The notes: a model not told the origin generated them from the letters alone. A stretch of 64,000 nt of DNA from Hermatobates lingyangjiaoensis (GCA_026182355.1 JAPFBL010001617.1:5439001-5503000); one strand, 5' to 3'; counted from the first letter of the stretch, positions 41,412-55,600 are shown. A program made the numbers and translations.

Positions 41412-41590
41412 TGGGGTAAATAGATAAATCCACAATCCACAGCCTTCCCTGGAAGTCTGGACTCTGATCGGTCATCTATTCCTACATTTGGAAGTTTACC
41501 TGACGATGAACACGAAGTGTTCAAAACGCGTAGAATAAAAAAAAAAGTTCTTTTTTATGAGTGGCGATTTTGATTTATCTATTTACCCCA
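41412..41590. mobile_element. Short element with 19-bp perfect inverted ends and a hammerhead-like core
   Basis: Ends 41412-41430 and 41572-41590 are exact reverse complements (TGGGGTAAATAGATAAATC). Inside, plus strand 41500-41530 reads CTGACGATGAACACGAAGTG then TTCAAAACGCG: the hammerhead core with a perfect GAACAC/GTGTTC stem, but AAAA instead of GAAA. Confidence 0.65.
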
Positions 41591-43269
41591 ATATGAGTCA
41601 ATATCTCACAATTACGAATTGTACAACTAATGAGTTAACCATTCAACATTCATATTTCGGGTCAACTAATAGAAAATAGTTTTTCTAGAATTTGCTATGA
41701 AACACCCTGACCAAATTTTGAGGTTTCACAATATTGTATCGTAAACAGATTCAAAACTCCTAGAATAATGACACTATAATTTGGTAGAGAACAAAATATA
41801 ACATGATTGTTAAAGCAATAAGTCATAAAGTCATCCTTAGAAATATGAATGACCGAAGCATGTTTGCTGCTGTTTAGTTCAGTTATTTATTTATTTTTCG
41901 ATGAAGTGAGCTAATGCTTCATTTCGCCGGTTAATTTACTTTACTGTTATCTTTCAACTTTTCTTCTCTTGAATTTCTTCTTACAAATTAACAATCCTTT
42001 AAAAAATTAATGGGGTGACATTCTAAAAACTTTAATTTCTTCTTTTACTTATTTATTAGATACTTTCCTTACAGATAACAGCATAAAATATCAAATGGCA
42101 TAACATTACAAATAACGGTTTACCTCCTCCTCCGCGAAACCGGTCGTAACTCTTAAAAGCTGTTTCACCAATGTTAATGACCTACTATACCATTCTTTAA
42201 ATACATTTGATTTAACTAATCATTCATATGAAGACAAATCAATAATAAACTAGAGAGATTTCTAGATTGCTTCACAGCAGCAATAGAAGTACTAGGTAAA
42301 TATAGAAATTGTTATTTGTTAGCAATGAACAAAGGTAGTCATGTAATATGGGATATTTATGTGATTAAAACAACATTATTACTGTATTTTCCGGACCATA
42401 AATCGCAACGGAGTACAAGTTACAAAGCCATAAAATGTATAATAAAGAAGAAAAAATATATATAAGTCGTAATGGAGTATAAGTCGTATGTTTTGGGAAA
42501 ATTTATTTGATAAAATCTAACAAGAACAGACATGTCATTTAAAATTTAAATGACGAATAATTTGAAATACTTGATAGATATTATTTGAAATAGATAGACA
42601 TTATACTTGATCACAAAATAAGGAACACAGTAAGCCCTCCAAATATCACCGTCCATTTTTCACAGTTTCACAGATTTTTTAACGCAAATATGAATATTTG
42701 TACCGCGTATTTTCCGCTATATAGTAGGACTCTGCATTCACGAATAGAATTTCGTTAATTTTAATTATTTGTATATTTAGGCAGTAAAATAAGCGTTTTC
42801 TAGCTTGAAAAATTAATTAAAACAACAAATTAATAATGCAACTTAAATTAAATTATATTACATGTATTGAAAGAAGTAAAATACACTCTGAATGGGAACC
42901 ACGTTTGAAAGGTCAAACACCAGCTCCTAATTCTCTGTGTTACTTATGTGAGATTACAGTGATTTTCTTCCATAAATACATATTTACAATAGACTAAGAT
43001 TTTAAGACAAATTAAGAAGTTGGAATTTTTTTTACAACAATAAATATCTACATACAAAAAGTGTGGGGAAAGGGTAATAAAGGGTGGGAAAGGTTGATAA
43101 CAGCGTGGGAAGGTTCATAAAAGCTTAAATTGCCTGTAAACAAAACATACTACCTCTGCTTAGCATACCACTGAGAATCTTTGAACGTAATATCCGAAAT
43201 GAACGTGGGTCAACTGTAGTACATAACTTTCATGTTAATCATAGCAACAATCGCTTTAGTAAAAAAATA
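41591..43269. other. Intergenic DNA downstream of HEATR6
   Basis: AT-rich. No repeat family or coding similarity recognised. Confidence 0.5.
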
Positions 43270-43275
43270 TTTATT
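43270..43275 (-). terminator. Poly(A) signal of HEATR6
   Basis: AATAAA on the minus strand about 70 nt after the HEATR6 stop codon, inside an A/T-rich stretch. Best candidate for the 3' end of the gene. Confidence 0.5.
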
Positions 43276-43344
43276 TTTGAATCTATAGTTGTTATAAAAG
43301 AAAAGTAACCTAATCAAAAATCGTTCAACATAATTAATACTAGG

Positions 43345-43614
43345 TCACAAATAGCAGTTATTATTGGTAGATATGGAGATATCATATGTTAATGCTGCCA
43401 TTAATAGGGTTAAACATGGATTATCCACTGATGAAAGAGATACAATGTTTCTCAGAGCTTTTGAAACATGTGCAGTTAATTCAGGAGGAGCAAAAGTAAA
43501 AAAATCATGCATCCACTGAAGTAGATTCTCCTGTCGAAATTCTAACAATGCTGATAAACCAATTAAGTCGGACTCCAAAACAATACTACTCAAGTGACAA
43601 ACCCCCACGCATAG
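43345..43614 (-). CDS. HEATR6: HEATR6 last coding exon
   Basis: Acceptor TTATTATTTTAG at 43615-43616. The frame runs on from the previous exon as FQQ-LCVGVCHLSSIVL, matching QICQALIHLLSLA, then 89 codons to TGA. The C-terminal tail (SISTNNNCYL) is not conserved. An AATAAA lies about 70 nt downstream. Confidence 0.93.
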   Translation of the reverse strand, partial: LCVGVCHLSSIVLESDLIGLSALLEFRQENLLQWMHDFFTFAPPELTAHVSKALRNIVSLSSVDNPCLTLLMAALTYDISISTNNNCYL

Positions 43615-46600
43615 CTAAAATAATAAAGCACAAACAAAATATATTAGACAAATCAAAAGGTGTTCACAATGCATAACTTTGTAAATGCTGAAACAGTAAA
43701 AATATGCAACGATTATTAGTCAATATGTGAAAAAAAAAGATTCTGAATTACTAAAACATATTAAATAATGAACCATTCATAATGTCCAATTGTTTAGCTG
43801 TTCTCGTATCATATTCACAATAAACAACACAAAAATACATTGGGGTAATTGTTGATATAAACACATCTTGTATTACGTATTGGAAAATTCACATCTTTCC
43901 ATTCATTCAATTCAAATATTACATCCTGGTTACACCTCTGCTTATATACGAGGTAGGAATATTAAATAACGAAACTGAAACACTCCATGCGAATCTTTCG
44001 TTGATCGAAACAGTACTGAAAGTCTTTTTTTGTCAGTTCCTCCAGGAAGTGTGTCACTTTCTTTGTCTCAGCTTCAAATCTTGTTCCTTTTATTGCAAAG
44101 TTTCCTTATTCTTTTACGAAGTTCAGTAAGAACGTTAAGTTAGTAATGGTGATTAATAGTTTGACCTTCAGAAACCTAGTGAAGGTATACAATCCCATCA
44201 TTATTGTATTAAATTTTCATTAACCCATTCGAGCTTTTTAGGCTCCCGGTGAAAATGGAATCTTCCAGTGCATGGATTGGAGCTCTGTTTCAGGATCATA
44301 TGGAAAAAACCACGATTATCCTTCCAAAAACAAATTATCCTTTCCAATAAGTTTGAGCATTTTTCAATGGAATTCAAAGTGTCAATACTAACATTTTTGC
44401 GATTTTCTTGTTGTTTAAACGTGAGAATTACATACAGTATTTTGGCACACACTTTTTGCATGTTAAAATTTATCGTACAGATTATTTATCAATTGCTACA
44501 ATCGTACGAATACTTAACCGGCATCAGATAAAAACACATTACTGATTTTTTCCGTATTGTCATACGATTTTGATATAGAAGGGCGACCCGGGAGAATTCT
44601 TTAGAACGTCTTCTCCATCATCTTAAAAACGCTTAAAACACTCAAAAATAGTGATAAAAAAATCATTGTCAGATACATTTACAAAATTACGAATTTCAGT
44701 ACACGCATTTCCAAGTTTCATGTGAACTTTCACAATTCGTTCCTCTATTGCCTCAATTAACATTAATCCAGCGAAAAAAAAAACAACTCAAATGCGAAGA
44801 AAGGTTGCGGTTCCAAGTATAATTGTTTGTTTACAGAAGAGAGACACCGTAATCGAAAAAGGTTTCACGATAAAACACCTGTCGGTAGTTACGTGTTTTG
44901 CATATGTGAATTTCTCGTCTAGTAACTTCAGTTTCGTTATTTAATAACCTCACTTCATATGCATATGCAAACTAAAACCACAAAGAAAACACACAAAATT
45001 CACTGCGACATTTCGGCATTCGGAGGGTGAAGAGATGTAGTCTTGGTTTGCTCGGAAGACAAGCCAAGACTAAAGTCTCCTCCTCAGACACACTTTGTCA
45101 GCGTTGTCACCTTACGATGAGAGTAGAAACAATTAATAATAGATAATAAAAAACAATAATATAAGGAGTAGAACAGAAATAAATAAACTCCAACAAAATA
45201 AATATTATATACAAATAAAAATCTATATATATAAAAATGAATGTATGTCTATCTGTACTCGATATATTCAAAAACCATACATCCAATCGCCGTGAAAATT
45301 TAGGAAATTATTAGGTATATCCCCGGGAAGGTTTATGCAATTTTTTTTAAAAACCAGAGTTTTGGTTCAGGTAATATCCCAAAATTATCATAATAGATAA
45401 GGTTTGCTGTATAACCTGTTTGTTTACATTTTGACCTTAATTGGTAATGGCGGCCGCTGGTAGGTTATTCCTTATGAATAACCTTATATTTCCTTATGCT
45501 TTGTTCAATTGGAAATAACCAGGTACCAGAAATTTTATTATTGTTTTCAGATTCATATTAAAGACAATTATTGTAACTTTATATGGGTTTCTTATTAACT
45601 TTAATAAACCTTTAGTTATTAGCAATAGTTTACCATTAACTTTTCAAATCTAATTGGTTTAACTTGCTTTAAGCATTAAAGAAAGTTATGCGTTAAATAA
45701 AAACTTATTAACTTTAAGTATGCATGATAGTATTACGAATAATAATGATAGTATTTGAACCATTAATTCTAATCTTAAAAGAATAGTTAAAGTATTTTGT
45801 TTAAGTTTAAAGGATGTAAGGCTTCTTTATTTATTCCTGATTGATTAATTCGTTTGTTTAAAATATTTAATTATTAGTAATTAGTATCCGACCCTACTCC
45901 ATATAGGCAAAATGATAAGTTATTATATATATCGATGATATCTAACTAAAAGACGTTTATGAATGTCTAAATCAGTAAATCTTATAAGGGATATATACAG
46001 CATAAAAAATTGATGAAGAAATATTCAAATCAAAATGTACATATATAAAACTTAATCACTGTATGTATTTGTGTGTATAAATACAGTTCTTAACATAATA
46101 ACTCTTAACATTACATAATGAAAAATGTAGGTAGAATTTAACATTTAGGACTCAATTGACACTTTTAAATGCAATGCTTCTTCATAACAAAAATAATATT
46201 TCATCAAAATATTGTTATTCAAACTTTTAAGAGAAAATTTTGTTTACTGATATAATTTTAATTAAACATTTAAAACTGTGTGAAGTCTTCAAATTGAAAT
46301 TATTGAATGAAATGTAATGTGATATGGTTTAGCCTCTTCAACTAACTGGCTCCTAATTGAAACGATTTGTGGGTTTAAAATTCGTGCCATTATATTTATC
46401 AGATAAGACATACCTCATTTAATGGGCTAAGACTTCTTTCAACATTTCTTGATGTATTATTCGGCAAAAAATATTCTTTTTATTATTTGTTTAATATTAT
46501 CTATCAACTACCAATTGTATTAGACAATGTGTGCAATTTATAATCAGTGTTAGATTATATCTTTTTTGCGTAATCTATAATTTTAATTCTGTATTAATTT

Positions 46601-48430
46601 CGTTTATCCAAAAAAATTAAGTGTAACAGAACTATAGAAAATTTAAATTGTTTTCGTTATATGTAATTCATTATTAGAGTTGGAATTAAATTGTTTCCCG
46701 GGTAAAGCAGGGTAGATCAGCAAGTAGTAAATAAAAAAATCTATAAAACATAATAAACAAGACACAACAAATAAATAAATGAAATAATAGAAATGTGGTT
46801 AAAACAAATAGCAAATAAAAAAGAATAATTACGTATACTAAACGATTTTTTTTTTAAATTCTTTATTCTGCTTGTTACGCATAATATGCGTAGTTGTATA
46901 TTTGTAAATAAAGATGACCAAAAAAAAAAAAAAAAAAATTCTTTATTCAAACATACTCCACACAAGGTAATACTAAACGACTGAGGCTGAGTCCAGGGAC
47001 AGATCTACCTTCGAAAAGACAAATATGCCTTGTTCTGAAGCCCTTAAATTCACAGTAGAGTCCGAATAACGGATCTGCTTACGAATTTGCACTCGGAAAG
47101 AAGTCATCAAACTTAGAAATCATTAATTAGCTCTTTGTTTGATTATTTGGATTAGCCGAAGAAAACTTTAATAAAATTTTTAAGTAATCTTTATGTAAAT
47201 TTTCTTTTTTATCTAAGTTTATGAAATGCATTATACGAAAAGGCGTTAGATGGTATTGTTATGTTGGTGATATTCTTTTCATTTCATTCAACAATTAATT
47301 TGTAAACTGTTTTCAATTTCATTCAAAAATTTTGTGCGAAAAATAAAATCCAAAATAGAAAATGAAAGGATGAGCATTACTTTTTTGTATATTTTGTTCG
47401 AGTGGTGTTATAATTTGTTGTCTATAGGAAACTAACATCTGTCTCTATTTACATTCATAATTTGTCCTCGAAACCCATTCAAGGGAATTTATTTATTTCT
47501 TTGATAAGCTAATGAGGGAACTTGTAATAACTGTCAAAAATAATTTAACATTACGTACTTCATAACAATGTATCATGTATTTTTTTATGTATCAAATGAA
47601 CAGCCATTACTATCAATTTATAATACAATGCATCATCAACAATGTAATGTAACAATAAAAACATACTTGCTGAAAAAGACTATTCTGATGTTTCGATTCC
47701 CTGAAGTCAGGCATATTTGAAGAATTGTCAAGCCCATCCAAGATTGACTGCCAAACATGAAGGTAAAATTGACCATAGTAAACTCTTTCTGGTACGGAAC
47801 ACAATGCAATGCAGGCATTTAGTCTTAGTTTAAAGTGGTTGCATTTTGTAAGAACACCACATAAACTCTTCAACAGATCGTCCTACATTAAAAAGAGCAC
47901 AGTAAAAAAAAAATAAGAAAACATAATTTTAAATTTTATAGTAAATAAATGAAAAAATTAAACAACTAAACATACATTAAGTCCTATATTAAGCATTCAA
48001 TAATAAAACGTAAGTAAATCAAGAGTTAATACATAGTATCACCAAATTAAAGGGACATTTTCAGATACAAGAAATAAAAGTCGATGTAAATTACTTCCAT
48101 GACATCTTATGAGACCAACTTAAGAAATAAGTGGAATTTTAGAAGACTAATATTGTAAGATTGTATTACATTCAACAATTGATTTTAATCTTCACTAAAT
48201 AAAAGAAGAACAAACTCACAAGATAAGGACTTTAAGTTTTTATATTTTATGTTTTCTACTTACCAACCAGGTAGAAGAGTAAGCGTAAAGGCACTCATTT
48301 TGCAATAGTAAACTGGATGCATAACAGGCATTCCATCTCACCTAATAAAATACAGCAGATATTTTACATTAATAATATGAAATAAAACAAATGTTTCTTA
48401 TTTTTAAATTCATCTAAGAAAAACGTACAG

Positions 48431-48477
<47 letters not shown>

Positions 48478-49552
48478 AATTTGATAGCAGATTCTGCATT
48501 CACGATTTTTCTACTTATAGCTTCTATTTTTCTCACGATCTTATTTTGTGCTGGTGGCATAAAATTGCACTTTTATGTATGTTTGATTTTTGAATGATTG
48601 TATTATTTCTTATACATATTTCCTCTGTTTTTGTAGGCCTATGAAAAAGGTTTTGAATAAAGACAGAAACGTTGGCAATGAGAGTTTAATTTGAACCTGA
48701 AGAACTGACCGAGTCCCGATAAACTATAGTTTTGTAAAATATATATTTGTAAAATATATATTTTGTAAAGTATATATATATCAAGATTTCACATAAACAC
48801 GTCAAATAACAATAAATGATCAAACTATAATATGAACTGGGAAAAAAAGACTAATATCTTTCAACCATAACAAATGGTCTTCGTCAGAGCGAAAAATTCC
48901 ACTGAAATACAAGATACAGAAACATCATGGTGAGGGGTTCAAAGAAGTGGGAGTGAACAGTGGTATTTTAAGTCCGGTGGTATTAATAAAATCCCGTGCA
49001 ATAATTGCCATATAATTTATATTGGTCAAACTGGTAAATCTTTAAAAACTCTTATCAAACAACACCAATACAACATAAGTAAACAGGAAAAAGTAGCACC
49101 TTATTCTTGCACATAAATAATGAAAACCATCATATTGATTGGACCGGAGCTAAATTTATTACCTATGAAAAATCGATGTTGTTAAGGAATATTATCGAAT
49201 CATCTCTGATTTAATTTAATAGGTCAAATATTATAAGCATTAGTAACGGTATTTTCAAACTTCATTCGGTCATGACGAGGGCAATAGCCTCATCGAAGAG
49301 GGTTGAAGCTAGCGGATAGTTTTTTTACTGTACTCCTTTGTTTACGCAAACATCTCGCTCTGGACCATTGTCTTTTTCTGCACTCTACACCCTTTTAAAA
49401 TACCACTCTTCTCTCACACTCCCTTGAACCCGTCACCACGATGTTTCTGCATCTTGTGTTTCAGTTGGGGTTTTGACTCTAACGAAGACCACTTGTTGGG
49501 GTTGAAAGATCTTAGTCTTTTTTTCCCATTTCATATTGTGGTCTGATCATAA

Positions 49553-49604
<52 letters not shown>

Positions 49605-52600
49605 TTACTTAATTAAACGAAACACGATCCAAACTGGACACAATACGAGTTCAAAATTAAAGAAGAGTAACACACATTGAGTCTGTAAGTGTGTTTCCTT
49701 ACTCTGTGTGTTACTCTTCTTGAATTTTGAACTCGTGTATATATATATATGACCAATTAGATGAAAACGATTCTTCGAACTGAATAAACTAGAATTTTCA
49801 AAAGAACACATAGAAAAGAAATCACTGAACTCATTCTATATTTCGATGTCCTCGTCGTCAGGAATAGATGTGAATCGCTCCAAAGGCTGATAACGACTGG
49901 CTTGGCATTCGAACCGAAGCACTCGAACAGTGTAGCCAACTTTCGGAGGAAAGGTAGACAAGGAAGGTAAAGAGATAAAAGCCAAATAAAAATTAAAATA
50001 ATGAAAGCATTTAACTAAAATAAAATTAAAAGTTGATAACAACTTATGATAACAAAAAAATAAACAATCTACGATTGAGGTCAAGCCAAGGAGCCGATCT
50101 ACCGCCCAGAAGACTAATAAGTGCTTCTTCTGAAGCTCTCAGAGTGACTTCTTGATAATGGTCAATGAAAACCGAAACATGTTAGACTATGTAAATAAAA
50201 ATAGTGGTCAACTAATCTATTTTGTACCACAAACATGGAGAAAGTATATTAAATAATTGAGAGACTCAGTAGAAAAGTTGTGAAATTAAAAATAGCCATA
50301 CAATTTAAGAAGACATGCATAAACGAAGGTCTGCTTCCTAAATATACTAATATATATATACATATATATTATTTCGTAAGTTTTTTGAGAGCTAGGTCTT
50401 GGAAATGAACTTCTCCTTATTACGTCAACGTTTCGATGTATTTATACATCATTATCAGGGCTTCAAAACAAGAAAGGCTATAATATTTTCAACAACTATA
50501 CACAAATTCAATATGGACTACTATGCTAACAATAAAAACTTCAAAATGCTTGTTTACAAACAAAATGAGTACATGGCTTTTCCTTTAATATTCGTTAATA
50601 TATAAATCAACTGTTTTTGATTATCTTGGAGTGAATATGGATTCTATTTCTATTTTCGATGCCGTTTGTTGTAACTACATTTTTTTACATCAACAAATAA
50701 CTACTCCAACAAATTTTACAATCATTTTTACGGGTGGTGTATATGGTTTGGAGGTTGCAGACTACGGTAAGGTTATTTTATAAACTTTTGACGCAATTAA
50801 TGTTATTATGAATGGGACTGCCAAAGAATATTAGTATAATTTGAGTGAACTTTTCTCTATCAGATTTAGAGATGCAAGTATTTGGAGTCTTGTGTATACG
50901 TATGATTTCGTATATTATTCTTTTTCCCGGTCCTGTTAACATGTTTACTATGTCTGAATTTTCAAAGTCGAACGTGTGATTTAAAGAAATGGTAAAACAT
51001 GCACTTCTGTATAAATACATCGAAACGTTGGCATAATAAGAAGTTCATTTCCAAGACATAACCCTCAAAAAACTTTCCAAATAATGTGTTGAAAGAAGAG
51101 GTCAAGAACAATTAGAGAATATATATATATCCAGAAAAATTACAATTAAAAAACACGTGATGCAATCAGAAACATTCAATCAAGAAGAGATAATATTAAT
51201 AAGTCTCTTGTCTTTGCATTTCATTTTTCATTATCAAATGCCCTTTGTTATCCTGTATTATTTAATTAATTAATTATCATTTGTATTCTCAGTTTTATTT
51301 TATTTTATCATAGCTTAGTCCGTAATTTTACTTATGTATCAATTTCTTTGCTCATCCGTCAATTTTTTCTTTTATTTATTTATTATTAATTCACCTATTT
51401 TAATTTAACTATAAATTGATTCCTGTCTACCTTATTCTCTGTGACCAGGCGCGCATGCGGCAACATTGTTGGTCTCCAACCATCTCTGAACCAGTGCGCT
51501 TGGTTTCCCTCTCTTATCTCTCCTGAAGCCGGTTCAAACAGAAAATTAGAGACTGTAAGTGTGTGCTTTTAATTTCTCTGTCTCTTTTTCTACATTGAAC
51601 TATATATATATATATATATATGTATTGAGCATAAAAATGCTCAATGATCAAACCACAATAAAAAATGGGAAAAAAAGACTAAGATCTTTCAACCGTAACA
51701 AGCAGTCTTCGTCAGAGTCAAAAACCCAACTGAAACACTAGATGCAGAATTATCATGGTGAGGGGTTGAAAGGAGAGGGAGGGAAGTGTGGTATTTTAAA
51801 AGGGTGTAAAGTACAGGAAAGGACAAAGTCCAGAGAGGGATGTTTGGGTAAACAAAGGAGTATAGTAAGAAAGAGTAAAAAAACTATCCGCTAGCTGTCA
51901 GCACTATTCGATGAGGCTATTGCCCTCGTCAGGAATGAGTCAAGTTTGAACTTGATATATATATATATATATATAATTCAATATAAATAAAGAATAGTTA
52001 AATGAAAAATATACACTAACAATCTTTAATTTTCGTTTAACCAGGAGAGAAAAGAGAGGGAGAGATCCAATGACGGTTGACCTAGAACCGTCGCTGCACT
52101 GGTGCACTTGGTTTCTCTCCTGATAATGGTTCAAATCGAAAATAGATAAAATAATATATGTATTTTAAATATAGTTGTAAGTATACTCGTATACCACATG
52201 ACTCTTCTATAGCTCTGGGACGACACATCAAGTTCAAAAATCCATTTTACACTTAGCAAATTCTAATATAGCACTTCATGAAATACCTTCATCAAATCCA
52301 CAGTTGATATTGTTTTTATTAAAAAGTTCACACATTCACTGAGAGTTATTTTCATCTGTTCATCTTCAAAATTTTCCTCACGCATCAAAGATAGTAGGAG
52401 CCCAACTGATCGTGCAACACATGCTTTAACCTGTGTTAAAAAAATATGAAAAATGAATTTTTTTTTCAATAAAAAAAAAGAAATATATACATGATTAAGT
52501 AATAGTAGCCATAGCAATGCTAAACGTTATCTCTCTGTAAATCAATTCCAGATAGAATGTATTTTTTTTAAAAATTATTTGATAATTTATTTTTTCTCTA

Positions 52601-55600
52601 AGCCATTTATATTTCTGATAGAGAGCATTACTTTGAATGTACATGTAAGTTTCATAAGATACTGACCAACGCTCTGTCATTTGCTAACGATAGGTTCGAA
52701 TTAATCAATCTCAAAATAGATATTTCTTCAATGAATCTACGATCCCTGCAATGGAAATAGATTTTTTTAACAATATAAAAATAAAATTTACATAACAACA
52801 CTATAATTATTTTATATTTTGTTTTTCATTGACTAAGCAATATCAGATATTAACAAACGATACAACTTTTATGACAGAATTGACCCAATACTTAAATTGA
52901 TTGTGCAAAAAGGAGGTTATACTTAATCCTCATAACCGTAATTAGCCTAGAAATCCTTTATTAACAAAGTCAATAACAGAGTTAGTGAAAAGAAAACGGG
53001 AGCAATCAAGTTTCTGTTCACCAAAACATACGATTATTAAAAGAGGGTTTGATTGTAGTTAATTCAATTTTCTATAGGATTATTATGAAATAAACATTCA
53101 TTTATTTCCAATGTAACTTTTGAAACTTCAGAAAACTATTCACTGATAAATACCATATTGAACAGTAAAAGAAATACATTTTAAACATAATTTTTTTCAT
53201 TTTAAGTTTTAAACAGCTGTTGTTAAATGTTGTATTTTGAGATAGATAGAGGTGATCAAAATTATACTTTAAAAAATTATTTTCACACCTGTTATTCTTT
53301 ATATGATTTCATACTACTTGGTAGTACTTTCATGTCAAATTAATTACACAAATAAAAATATAAACCAAAATTACACTAGGGAAAGTAACTAACCAAATTA
53401 AATTAAAACTTATTTCTTTACATTATTATTACTTAAGTAAGCCATTCCGGATTAAAGAAGAATAGAAAAGCATAAATAATTTTCAGGATTAATTTTGAAA
53501 CAATATTTATTTTACTTCTCAGGATTATAAAAGACTTGTTTTACGCAAATTTGGCCTATTAGGTCTACCAACAGCATTTGATTTGAAAAATGATGATGAA
53601 GATTAAGCAGAGTAAGCAGAGCATTTCTATCTTATATTCTATAAATTTCAATTTAATTGTATTAAATAAGACAACAACCAAAATAAAATGTATTCAATTA
53701 ATTTACTATTGTCAAACCAACATTTTAACATTGGCATAAGTAATAATTAAAAAAAAAAAAAGAAGTAAATTGGACATTACTTACATCAATTTCAATATAG
53801 CTGACAGATTACCAAGCGCCCAAACAGCTCTATATCGGCAATCACTATCATCATCTGATACAGATTTAATAAGAATTTCTCCTATGTCGTATATGAACGG
53901 TTCCTAAAAAATATAAATCCGTTGTAAGGGTGTAAAAGAATATAAGGATTTCTGAATATATTTTTGTGATATCCTTGAATTTAAAATTATCAAATAACTT
54001 TTATAATTAAGAACTTAACAATGATGTACACTATGAACTTCATTAAACTAACGACTATCACGATTCAATTATATGAAATAGTTTTAATTAATTACTTTAA
54101 TTATTTTTTTAAAATTGATTAATGTTTTCCCACATTGTGCTATAAATTGTAATGAACTTTAATTGTACTAAATAAAATAACTCTAAATTCAAACTAACGA
54201 GTAATTAAAACTTACCATACTGACGAATAAAAATGAATTAAATAAATGAAATTTTAACATCTACGATAAAAAATAACTGGAGTGGCATACATTCAACTTT
54301 ACTGTAAGTTATCACATCAAAAAGGGATAAAATAATTTACATTTTGGCCTAAGAAGAAACTTTCCCTTGATTAAATGTTGCCTAAAAACCATAGGGCTCA
54401 TGTTTGTGTAAAGAATGAATTTGTTACATCCAATGGGGTAACAAGGTGGCCTGTTGCGTTCTCAAAAACTTTTGGATATACACCTATTGACACAGACATC
54501 ATCGAAAAAACGTCAAAAAAAGGACTTTGGGGTCCTCAAAACATCGAGATCAATTTTTTCAAGACCACTATACTTACAGTAAAGTAATTTTTTTTAATTT
54601 CTGCTTACATTACATTAATAACATAATTCAATAATCACACAGCAGAAACTGCAATCAATTTGCAGAAACTTTATAAAATAAAATAAAAATTTTCTTCCAA
54701 CATCTTATCTTTCGTAAATTTTTAAGATGTATACTGTAATTACAATATTTATGTCTTGTAAAACTAGTAAAGAGCCCAGAGTATGAAAAGCAGCCTTCCT
54801 AACAATGCTATGCTCATGGGAACAGCAACCATACAGAAGTGTCATCAATGTAATTTGACTTGCTTCCTGAAACAAAAACAAACAGTTTCATCAATATTGA
54901 TGTTCTAAAACAAAATCTGTATAGGACAACTTAAAAAACTTCACTCAATGAACTGGGGTGATAACCAACTTTAGGAGTTAACAAAGATTTTAAATTGCCA
55001 TTCGTTTTGTAACTAACTATAAAATTAAATTTCTTTAATATATTTGCAATTTTTAGGCAGATAATTCCCACATAAAGTAGATTAATCCGGGTATTTTGTA
55101 ATCCGTTATTTGCTGCTATAGTTCTTATGGTTTCTATTTCGTTAACGCAGTTTTCTTTAGATAAAGAAATCGTAAACAATCGATGTATCATCGAATGGAA
55201 AACACTTAATTGTATGGCATGGGATGAAAGGAGGAAGCCTGTATGACAGAGTCGTGAAAGTGAATTTTCGAAAAATGTTTAAATTCAAAGGGTTTTTATG
55301 ACAAGTGCTCGGCTCGTCCACTCAAAAGGTGTTATTTTTTGGTACAATTTCATCAAGATTCGTCAAACGGTGTGACCTGTATCCTCCACAAGCTTTCCAA
55401 ATTAATCATAAGTCAAACATTTTACATATTATAACAAAACTTTTGGGTTCTTTTAAAAATATGAGGTTTTTTCGGTTACAGCTTGTTAGTTTCATTATAA
55501 CAAAAAAGTTTGAAGACTCTAGTGTTAGCAGTTCAGAAGAAAAAATGGAGTCTAAAATCACTGGTGAAAGTTTCCAAAAAAGTAACTTTCCCATGACGCA

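Larger units (their letters stand above)
48782..49556. mobile_element. Penelope-like family A copy with inverted 5' terminus
   Basis: 48782-48925 is the terminal repeat on the minus strand, hammerhead core at 48849-48891. From about 48965 the plus strand picks up at the GIY-YIG remnant (YIGQTGKSLKT, then HQYNISKQEKVAPYSCT), runs through the untranslated tail and ends in a plus-strand terminal repeat (49465-49556). The body is truncated and a head-to-head terminus is attached at its 5' side. A TA microsatellite follows. Confidence 0.85.

Noticed and set aside
49890..49930. ATTCGAACC stretch as a tRNA T-loop
   Set aside because: No cloverleaf or A/B boxes at the right spacing on either strand.
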